This document shows positions 24,915-35,600 of a stretch of 64,000 nucleotides of DNA, piece after piece. Location of the stretch: contig NW_019091355.1 in the NCBI RefSeq assembly GCF_001949145.1, positions 2,838,069 through 2,902,068 on the forward strand, in the 5' to 3' direction. A model generated the notes under the pieces. It worked only from the letters and a program-made list of their open reading frames with translations, made no database searches and was not told where the DNA came from. The number at the start of each line of letters is the position of its first letter. Positions within the stretch are counted from its first letter, which is position 1. The position numbers and the translations under genes are program-made. This stretch comes from Acanthaster planci (taxonomy: Eukaryota > Echinodermata > Asteroidea > Valvatida > Acanthasteridae).

Positions 24915-27098
24915 CTAATGCTCATCAGAATGAGTCATCTTAATGTTCACTTCCATGACGTCTTTGAGGAGGGTTCGACAGTTGTTCGTCAGAGGATTCC
25001 CCTCCAAGTTGATCTCTTGCAAAGTTGATGAAGCCGTTGACAAACACTGGCAGTCTACATCTGGATGCACAGTAAATGCATAGAATCATTGGGAAATTCC
25101 GAATAAAAAAACTACCACCCACAGTGCACCATGGTTGCATGTCTTCAACTTTCATCCTATCTCCGTGTACATGTATCATACATTGCCCTTGGGCAAGGTT
25201 CTTTGTCACTCTTTGCTTCTCCCCCCCCCCCCGGAGTAATTGGGTACCTGTGAGGGCGGAGATGATTTAGCTGCTCTGCTGAAATAGTGGCATCGAGCTG
25301 TATACTCCCCAGGGAGCTGAGTTGGTATTTGGAATGTTTCATGAGCCCGATCAGCAGGGGTAAGCATAATGGAAAATGCTCCGGTCTTAGTTAAAAGCAC
25401 TACATAAGAACCCTGTTATTATTATTCAGCCATCTGTGCATTGTGTGCTGTAAACTGGGCGAAATGGAGAAGAGTGGAGTTAAAAAAAAAGAAATTGAGA
25501 TGAAACTGAACAGTTTTGAGGTATTGTGACACTCCCCTTGCACTCAGCCGATGTCGTTACGGTACTTAACCAGCCAGGCTTGTTCATCCAGGCTATTGAA
25601 GTCTTACCGGAAATACTGTTATTCTGAAGATTCAGCACCTCCAATTTTGGAAGACTAGAGATGATTGCTGCTGGGAATACAGTGAGGACGTTGTTGGCTA
25701 AATTGAGAGTCTGAAGGTCGTGTAGTCGTGACAGCCCATCTTGGAGACTTTCAAGTTTGTTTGACGACAGGTCAAGGACTGGCATTAAACATTGAATTAC
25801 AGAAAATAGAAATGAATACAATACAATCACTAACTTTTGGCATCCTGGACAGGGTTGGTTTCTGAAAGGTACTAAAATAGCATTTACTGCATTCAGAAAT
25901 GAACTAGTCATTTTAATTACAGGGAGGGACCACGGTTTCTAAAGACCAACCTGTTGAGATAAGATCAGAAGGTTTTCATGGTGGATCGCTGTAAGGCTTG
26001 TGGTTTGCAGTGACACCATGTAGCTACATGTAGCTTGAAAGATCAATCTCTTTTGTGAGCATGTGCGACTCCACAAGCAGCCAGTTAAATCAATGTTTCA
26101 GACGGTGTGCTCTCTCTGTCGCCAAATGTGAGATCGCCAATGTACACAGTTCACACCCACACACATTGCCACTTACCTTTCAAATGAACAAACGTTGCGG
26201 CAAACTTGGCCGGCAATTTCTTCAGCAAGTTATGCGACAAGTCACATGACTCGATGGTGGTGTGCCTCGTGAGGTGGAAGACGGCGTCAGGGAAGGCGGT
26301 CAGGAGGCAGTGGGACAAGTCTGGAAAAGAAATTGGTAATGTTAACAAAATGAAACAATTGATGCAGGATTGTCAAAGTACGTGTATAATAAGGAGTGGC
26401 CATCGAAAAAAAGAGACTGTAAATGACTTGTCCATGTAGAGTGCAACAGGGCAAACAGAATAAGAAGCCGTTAAAGTGGTGGCACACTGCTCATGGACAG
26501 GTGGTGCGCACACGTTGAGCGACTCGGTAACCAATAGGGTGTCGTGATTCTCCAAGTACAAGTGTGTCAAGTGCAATGCCACCCAGTTATGGCGCCTCTA
26601 CAAACTAGTCAAATGGGGTTGTGTGTGACACTGTAGATAGGCCTAAGTTCTCAAATTTACACATAACTGAAAACTCCTGATAGAAAAATGATAATGCATG
26701 ACTACCAGGTAATGGTCCAATAACAGCATGTAATTTAACCCTATGGAACCGACTCTTTGGCTAAAGGGCTTTGTAAAGCCAATCGGTACAAGTCTGCATG
26801 TGTGCAATTTCAAGAGTAACCATGATAATTTGACTGAATGACTGGTTAGAATGCATGTAATGTATTATGACACACACTGGTTACAATAAAATTACCGGTC
26901 ATGCCGGTAAGGTGATAAGCACCACCTCAGTCGATCTCCATGATGCCCAGTGACATATAACTATCACCGGCATGATCAGTGATGACCAACTAACTACATG
27001 TAGTAAGCTACATTCCTCAATCAGTGCTCACCAAGTTTGCAATCTTCACTTGCTTGCTCACATCGGTGGACGACCCTCGTCACGTCACCTGCCGCCAT
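24915..27098 (-). CDS. LRRC20: Leucine-rich repeat-containing protein 20
   Basis: A small LRR protein with no signal peptide or membrane helix; its function is poorly known. Four exons join in phase: 27098-27032, 26320-26177, 25778-25608 and 25060-24915, giving 175 residues (human 184). The start MAAGDVTRVVHRCEQ parallels human GEAVARVARKVNE. Then come LDLSHCLLTAFP, the family-specific CDLSHNLLKKLPAKFAATFVHLK (human TLANNELKSLTSKFMTTFSQLR), and four further LRRs (VLDLSSNKLESLQDGL; TLNLANNVLTVFPAAI; VLNLQNNSISDVDC; EINLEGNPLTNNC). The final repeat, LQEINLEGNPL, matches human LRSINLRFNPL near the C-terminus. Donors are gtgagc, gtaagt and gtaaga; acceptors are regular. The repeat register and exon boundaries leave little doubt about identity. 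Confidence 0.94.
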
Positions 27099-27514
27099 TG
27101 ACACGATGCGCATGTACTCTCCAGTCTAGCCTACCATGTACATTTAAACGGAGTACGACTGACGCAATGCAGACAACGTCCACAGCACGACTGACCTCCG
27201 CGGCTACGTAAAACTTGCTCTCCACACAACATCACATCAGGACCAACAAACATCTGGCTAATGGGTGCGAATTGTAATTGTTGTGTTATGAAAGGATAAC
27301 ACTCACCAAGTACTGCGTAGTATCATTTGGAAGGCACACAGGTAATTTGCAAGGTCACGTTACTCAGAAAAGAGTGCAGATGGGTTGTAGCTCTATGGTA
27401 GCACAGAGGCCGATCCGACACTCCGTCAGAAAAGGAAACAGGAAGCAGCTGCTTGAGGAAAGGGCGCCACCGCAAGTTGCGCTCGTCCATAGGCCATGAT
27501 GAGGTTGCACTACA

Positions 27515-28095
27515 GGGTCCAGTCCACTAATTCAAGCCCCATTGAAAACAGTGTAAAATCAGCACTGTTCAGGGCCCAATAACATGCATACCAACATCCC
27601 TGAGATTTCAGAAACACAAATGAAATGATTGTCTAGTCCCTAATCTCTTTCAATTTCTTTTCATTTTTTTGTGGGTTAACCAATTACATTTTCAATTATT
27701 CCCACAAAACAAAATCACCCCCCGAAAAGTGATTTTTCCAAGTCCGATTACAGCCATTTTTCAAGTGGCAACCCTCAACTTTCGCGGGCACTTACGACCA
27801 TTTTTCAATCGTAGTTTTTAGCTATTCTGCTCTCATATGAAAGCTCAAAGACCCAGGGAGTTGATCCTGGCAAAGATTTACACAATCTCACCATTTTGGG
27901 GGACAAACAATCTCCCTTTTCCAAAGATACTGGGGGGGCACTTTCAATGCTAATGAGCTGGCCAGAAATTTGCACTTGAATTAGTGGTCTGCACCCTACA
28001 CGAAAATAGTGCAAAATAGGACCGAAATAGCGCCGCCTGTTGACTCTCGTGGAGAGGTTGGCCTCTGTTTTTTCACTGGAAATTCAAAATTATTG
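27515..28095 (+). repeat. Dispersed repeat, long copy
   Basis: The same sequence occurs inverted at about 49436-49825 with high identity, for example GGGGCTTGAATTAGTGGACTGG and the AGGGAGTTGATCCTGGCAA block. The copy here has about 222 extra bases (27609-27830), exactly where the other copy has a lone N. No coding frame or terminal repeat identifies the class. Confidence 0.8.
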
Positions 28096-28150
28096 CGATA
28101 CTGTACTGCGTGTACTGTGCGCTATGTACATTATGTTGGCGTTCTGGCGA

Positions 28151-28210
28151 TGACGTCATCCAATCAGCCTGGGAGCGCGAACGGCCAAAAGGGAATTTTT
28201 GTGGGCGGGG
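28151..28210. promoter_or_regulatory. CRE + CCAAT + GC-box cluster
   Basis: A palindromic TGACGTCA (28151-28158), a CCAAT box (28160-28164, in ATCCAATCAG) and a GGGCGGGG box (28203-28210) lie within 60 bp, 1.05 kb upstream of the LRRC20 ATG. It could be a distal or alternative LRRC20 promoter, or an unannotated noncoding start. Confidence 0.4.
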
Positions 28211-29486
28211 AGACGCAGGATCTTTTTATTCATTTTGGGGTAACAATGGGGTAAACATTAATTGTTTTTGAAATGGTTACGTAGTTATTGTTATTTTGAA
28301 ATACTTCACGGGTTTTTCAAATTTCTGTTAACTTTTAAGCTCTCGGACAAACATTGAGTAAACAATTATATGAACATACGTCAGTGTAAGGGCAAAACCT
28401 GTAATTGAAATTAACATCTCCTCAACGCAAGTACATCTTGAAATAGACGTATTTTTGTTCCCTAACGATCTGTTCAAACTGTCTGGCGTTTGACCAGTCA
28501 GTGCAAAAACAAACGACCACAGACGCATTGACAAAGTATTATCTCACAAACCTAACAACAAATGCTGCGAATACTATAAGAAAATCCTCTCTTTAAGGCA
28601 ACAAGTAATCATATTTAAGGCAGGGTTTAGGTTAGGATAAACTTTCACTGCCCGTACAGAAGAGCATCCAATGCTTGCCTTTTATTTAGTACATGTCGTA
28701 TCCAAACGTTATACATTTATGAGTGAAAGCGTGTGGTAGATTCAGGATAAAATAAAATTCGTATCAAGACAGCAAACGTGCTAACGTTATGTTATTGGCT
28801 ACTTGATCATATAAGGACTTAGATAAGCTGATAAACCCTACAAGCATAATTATTCTAGAGAGTAATAGTTTGAAAAAAAAGTTCATTTACCCGACTTAAA
28901 AGTAAGCACTAAATGAACTATGACGGCAGCTTGTGATATTTCGGTTTTTTAAATCACAAAGTTTACTGCATACATATTACAAAATTATTGAGGTGATTCA
29001 TAGCAACTAGTGACTAATATCTGTGTTTAAAAAGCTTCTACATAGGCCCTCTTTTACTCTGTTATCTTAATTTTTGACCGTACATTTCTTCAGGATAATG
29101 GTCTTGCTGGGAAGTGGACTTTAAATAAGCCACTTTAATTAGGTAACAAGTTAAAAGGAACTGTAGGCAAATATCTTAACTTAGAGATATCCAAAATAAT
29201 CATCTTGTTCTCACGAATTTAACGGGCTATACCTTCCCAAGAACTTCTGCTTAAAATATCCAATCAACAAATTTTCTAAAACCTTACATACCCCACATTT
29301 TGGAATTATTTAAATATGTGTATATTAATATGCTTTGAGATATTTGCAATTATATGTGCACATGGCAAAAGTGAAAAAGTTCATCATAATGATCGTTTAC
29401 TGACAGGGATTTTTGAACAGTGAAGACGAATTCAGTAGTTGTTGCGCAAGGGATTTAAAGGGTCTACTGCTGATACGTTCCAACTT

Positions 29487-29492
29487 TTTATT
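29487..29492 (-). other. Poly(A) signal AATAAA for the class C GPCR
   Basis: Minus-strand AATAAA, 183 nt downstream of the GPCR stop codon. Confidence 0.55.
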
Positions 29493-29674
29493 TCAGGGCA
29501 TACCTTGTCTTTTCCCTGTTTTTTGATCTCCTGCTCTCAACGTTTCTTTAATCACTTCAAAGACAGATCAGAAAACCACGGCCCACTCGAATACGGTTCG
29601 TTCGCCTTCCAAATATTTCGAATACGTGTATTGAACTCTGCTAGTTTCAATCCTTGTTAATGATCCAAAAAATC

Positions 29675-32600
29675 TCATTTTTTGTCGGTCAGCGCGGCCT
29701 CAATGAGCTCTATTTGGCTACCCCGCAAGCTCACATCGTCGTTCATGTCTTCTGCAGCTGGATATTCTGTAAACGCACCGAGAAAAAATTAATAAAAGTT
29801 GTATGTGATTGGTAAGTTTATACATATATCTATGCACTGACTGACATCTGCTTCCACCAAAGACAGGTTCATATAAAATCAAATCAGAAAAATGCCCAGC
29901 GAAAAATAATGAATTTTTTTTCATTTTTGCTTGTTAACTGATTTGTACCGTGAAAATTCATTCAGTTTTACTAGGTACTAGTCAAAACTGCATGTCATGT
30001 TTTTTGTATGAAGTTTCCGTATAAAATAAAAAGCGCCCCAAAATTAATTATAGACAATTGCCTTTTTTCTTCCATACAGTCAGGTTTCCGTATTTTGCCT
30101 TTGTATAAATGATTCTTTATAATATGCTTTTTCGTGTCATTAACGTCGGGCAAAACTCACCCGGAATGGATCCCCTCGATTCAGCAAGCTGGACGCGCGA
30201 TGAATCGTCGAAGGAGCCGCGCTTGAAGAGAACTCTCCTGGCACGCGGCAGGGACTGCAGAAGTAACAGTGTGGCCTTGATGGTTGCGATGACCGCCACT
30301 CCTACTGAGCGATCGTTCGGAGCAATCAGCGATTCAACCACTATCCACGCGATCATCAAAATCAAACTGCCTAAAGTAGCAGGAAGTCAAACGGAAAAGA
30401 GTGCAAGTAAGTGTCTATCGTCCGGGGTTTAACCAAAACCCTGTTTGACAACATTCTTTCTTACAGGAACTGATTCTCACTTAATTCTAAGTTCTCTCTC
30501 AGGCAGTGATGAGGTTGCTGGGTTGTGGCGGTTGTTACAACATACCTCGCCCAAATAGGTGTATTTAAGTAACACAGATTCAACTTACCTGCATTCATAA
30601 GCTGCAGTGTTATCAACTCGACCAAGGAAACCATGTTCTTCTTTCTCCAGGTTAGAAGAATAGGGAAGAATGCCATGACAATTAGCGCATGCACATACGA
30701 AAGGGATGCCGAGATGGATGCACCGTTCGCACACACAGCCGTGACGGAGCCGTTTCCGTTGAAGGCGTTTGGCGCGTCACTCGCCATCAACTCAGGGGGC
30801 TGTAAAATGAGCCATTCTGCCACTATCACGACCTCCAGCGCCATCAAGATGAAAAACGCCGCCGCCTGCCCCGAAACGTTCATTAAAGACATTGACATCT
30901 TGCCGGAGATCACGTGTACTTGCATGGAGAGCCAACACAACCGCACTGCCATGAGAAATATGGCAATCTGGCAGAACGCAAAAGCGATTCCCGGCCACAC
31001 TCGCCTGATGCCACAGGTGACAACGCTGGGCGGTGCAGCGTAGATGGGAACCAACAAGTACGCGAGGACAATGCCCACCAAGAGCATGACGCAAAGGAAT
31101 GGGGACATCGCTTCGGTCACCGGGCGTTTCCAGCGACAAGCATTCATGAAAATCAATGCCAGTGACAGTATGATCCCTATGACAGCGATGATCTGGAGGA
31201 TTGTGAACCAGCTCGATGTCAGGTTGGACACGCCCACGAGTGGTTGCGTAGTGCCAGACTGTGATTTGGTGGTGGTATGTATTGTCTCCGGGCTTTCAGT
31301 TGCCGTGGTGGCTTTGGCTGTCGTAGCACTCTTAGTCGTCATAGTAATTTTGTTGGTGGCAACTGTCGTGCCTCTAGCCGTGCTGGAGACAGGGGTAGTG
31401 GTCGGCAAAGAGGGTTGGGGAGATGATCCAGGACATTGGGATGACACAGGAGTTGTGACAGGTTGGCCTTGTGGATTTAACAAGTCTACACGGCCATTCT
31501 CTATGGAGATATTTCCTGACATCCAGCTCCCGACCTATAAATAACATTAAAAATACTCTTTAACATACCTGTAAACGTACAAAAATGTAAAGGAAGGCAT
31601 TCAACATAATTTACATTCCAGGCCCATTTCAAGATTTAAAAGTGTATTTTTTTTAAATTTAACTTATCTTCAGGTCATGTGCCGAAAAGTACATCAACTA
31701 GTGCACTGCCATCACAGAGCACGTGAAAAATGAATGCGTATTTACCATGCCAAATTGATTAGAGTTATTAATCTGCTTATAGTTCCATATGATGAATCGT
31801 TCCACTGATGCACCATTCTCGAAGTTAACTTTACTTCCATCTTCACCCGTAAATGAAGATTCCTTAATTCCTTGCTGTAGTTCCTCTGCACTCAAGCCGA
31901 CAAAAGCAGCACACAAGCCCGGGGTGCTTCCACAGCGCCTATCCCTGAGGTCATCCAAGCCGTAAGCTATGGCATAGACAGCATTGATGACGTTGGCTGA
32001 CAGGGCATAGCTTCCACGAGTAACTTGCAGGGAGGCGTTTTCGAATCGACTGCATTCTTCCGAGAAGTGACCAGCAGGATTCACACTGCAGTTGTACTTG
32101 TAACCAATGAATTCTTGGAACCAGGGGTTGCGTTGATTCGAGAGAGCCGTCAGTGAGGAGAAATACTCCTCGAACCCAGGAACGCGTTTGGGTGGACTGG
32201 TGATTGAAAGAGCACCCAGATACGAACTGCCAGATAATTCGTTTTCCTCGAGCCCGCTAAATGCGATCACCCATTGGAGATGGCGTGCCCTGTTTTGTCT
32301 TTCTACCGCCTCCATAAGTTGTAAGGTGTCTTCCTTATCTGTGAACAGGACGACGACATTCAAATCTGTTGTTTCATAAATGCTTTGCAGAAGAGCTGGT
32401 ATATCAGCTTGTCCAATGGCTGCCTGTGTCCCAATACAAAGTCCACGACGATCAGCTTCACGGATGAAGGTATCTCTTTCTGTGAGACAACGATAAAGTG
32501 TATTTAATCAATGTTAGAAGAAATGTGCACATTTCTGAAATTCTTAAACACACACCCCCCAAATAAAACCTCTGCCGACATTGTCATGAGACAAAACCTT

Positions 32601-35600
32601 TGAGGTATGTTTTACTTACGTTGCACCCGATACTCTGTCGAGGATGATATCAGAGATGCATACTGCCACTGGAAATACTCTAGCAACTGCATGACAGCCG
32701 AAACCTGATTATCGACGGTGGGTCCTACTTGCAAAAGATTACTGAAGTTCTCATCCGTTGTTCCTGCCCCATAGCTCACCTTTGTTTTAAGAAATCCAAC
32801 GATGCATAGATATGAAAGGGGAGTGTTATTCATCAATAACAATTGAGAAGAAAGTACTCAGTGCATGTGCTTTAGATGTCCGATGATTCAGTTGATCGGA
32901 CCAAACATTTGTGTAAAGCATAACTCTATGACTGAGCATTAAAGAAAACGACCTGAAAGGACCGATTTACTGTTCAAACATCTAATTAAAAAAAAGTTGG
33001 TCTCTTTCATTTGTTTATTTTGTTCAATCGATTTGAATCAAGTGGTATATTACTTATCAACTATACTTTTTTACCAAAAGCTCTAAAGATTTTTGCAGAG
33101 AAATAACATACTAATTGGTAAAACACTAACATTATGACGGACGGACTTTCTGGGAAAATGTACTTGACTAAAGTAGCACTCTAAAGGTATGCTTGATTAA
33201 ATCAGATCTGTGGCTGACCTGTGCATACTTGTACTGCTTGGTAAGCGATGCTGTGGTCAAGGTGACTTGATCGCTTTCACCCCCAACTACGCCACCTATC
33301 AACGACCAGACATTGTGGATGCTATCCTCTTGAAGTGAACGAGATCCGCTGAACACAGACGACAAGTCACGCACTCCACGAGACCCTCGAGAGCACGTGT
33401 CGAACGCAGTAGCTCCCACCGCCACGCCATTCAGCATCATGGGATCGGCATTGATCCGATCAATAGCATACAACATGGCCTCCAGGTTCACCATGCCGGC
33501 ATCCCTGAGCTCGCCGCATTCAGCGAGATGGTCCCCTGACGCATGCAGGTCGAACAGGCCCAGGATTTGTATTGGTGCAGGAACCCGCACGTAGGGGTTT
33601 TCTTCAACTCTGTTACACTCTGCACAGCGTCCGAGGCACTTGGTTGGACCAACAGATGGCGCTGAATTTAAAGTCAACCTTTCTGGTGTCCAGTTTCCAA
33701 CCTAAGAATCAAAATACCGTCCATAGCAATCTAAGCAAATTATTCCCAAGATGTTTCATGTAATAACGTGAGATCAAAGGAGTCATCGATGCTTCACAGA
33801 AGGAGAAATACAAAGCCTTAGGCTAACATAACACATTCTTCAGAGACGCATCTTGGTATTGCTTCTAAAATATTGAACCATGACAATGTGGCTTCATAGT
33901 TTGCGACTGACACTCAGAGGCAACATAGGCAAGAGATGTCCATTCGAGTATCTCTAAAATCAAATGCCCGATTGTTGTCTCAACTTGTTCGTGAAATATG
34001 TTGGACTCTGAGATCAACCTTCTTAACGTTGTGTCAGGTATCGGGTGATTTTTTTCAATATAGTTGCTCTCATTCGAGCCTACATTAATTTGTGACAGAC
34101 ACTGGTTGAAAACGGTAACCGGTAATCATGCAGAAAATACCTTCATGTAGGAGTTCCCGACTCCAGTGTCATTCGCTTCAATGTGCAGGACGTCAAAGAA
34201 AGGTGCACCGTTGCCGTTTTCGTCCAATTTGAAAACCGATCCGTCAAGCCTTGTTATAGTTGCTTCTCTTACGTAACGATGTAAAATGTCCGGATGAGAA
34301 GCAAGGTCATCACAGATATATCTGGGAGGAAAAAGGGTGATTTTTTACGTCTTTGATGATACATAAAAGAAATTCACAAAAAGATTAATTCAACGAGAAA
34401 TTGATCGCAAATGTCTTTCACACACGATAGATAGTAAGACACGTAAAGAGCAAGCTTAACCAAATAATAATAAAGGAATGTTATGATAAGGTCAAAGTGC
34501 GTGGAAATCGAATCAAAAGTCTGAAGTCTAAAAATTCCATTCTTTCAACCAAAGACGAGACAAAAGCAGCGAGAAGGGTGATGGGGTGATATTAACTGTT
34601 GACTTTTTTAAAGAAAGTGACAAAGGAATGCATAAAGATTGGTCCCTTACCTCGTTATTTCGGGACATATTTCTTGCATAGCGTTATGCAGACCAGTTGC
34701 AAAAAGTTGCACAGCATCTATGATGTACGCAACTTCCGTTTCCTGCATATAGACAGATTCCAAATTTAGCTGCCAAGGACAAGACACATTGTACCTAGTG
34801 GAACCAAAGGTGTTGCACTGGAATGTGTCCTCCCAGTACGTTATCCACCACGGATTGCGGCGGTTCGCGTACACCTGCAGCCGTATGATGTAGTCCTTGA
34901 AGGCTTGTATCATCGGAGCTTTTTGGAACCTCAACGTAAGTGCTCCACGGGAGGTTACCTGCGCATGCTCTATGACGTAATCACGGTCACCCCATGCGTC
35001 CGTTCCAATCCACTGGAGGTCTGTCACACTAATTCGCTCGGCTGCCTCTAGAACACGTCTGGTGTCTATATCTGACGTCAGTAAAAGCACTGTTTGGGCA
35101 TAGGGATTGGTTTGAAGCTGGCGGACAATCATCTCATAGTCTCTGCTGGTGTACGTTGGTAGTAACCGAAGACTCATCGCCACGCAAACCGAGGTCCTCG
35201 CCAAGTTCTGTTGGACTCCCTTCCAGAGGTCGGTACCGTACAAATTGTCTGAATACACCACCGACACATACTGCCAGTTCGCGGCTTGAAGCAAGTCCAC
35301 GATGGCCCGGGCCTGCATGTTGTCAGACGGCACCGTCCGGAGGAAGTAGGGAAACTTGCCGGAATTATCCAGTTCAGACGTTGTTGCGGAGTAGCTGACT
35401 TGATTTATACCAAGTGGCGTTAAGGCTTCTGCAACTGTGACTGTCGTGTCGCTGGTCTGACCCCCTATGATTCCAACAACCTGCAGATGGTAATATGTAT
35501 CGAAGGGGGTTAAAGCATATTGTAAAATTTGTTTTTGTTTATGAGTCTCTGTGGCTTTGTTGATTTTTGGTAATGTGAAATAGTTTTATAGTTTATTTTA

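Larger units (their letters stand above)
27099..29674. other. Intergenic region between LRRC20 and the class C GPCR
   Basis: No coding gene seen. It contains a dispersed repeat (27515-28095), a promoter-like CRE/CCAAT/GC-box cluster (28151-28210) and then AT-rich sequence. The GPCR 3' UTR enters from the right, with a minus-strand AATAAA at plus 29487-29492. Confidence 0.6.

Noticed and set aside
26893-26982. Hairpin with TCATGCCGGTGAT arms
   Set aside because: Arms are short and imperfect with no clear borders, so I did not list it as an element.
30633-31544. Long plus-strand open frames over the GPCR stalk and helices
   Set aside because: They are antisense shadows of a strongly supported coding exon; the sequences are low-complexity or unrelated to known proteins.
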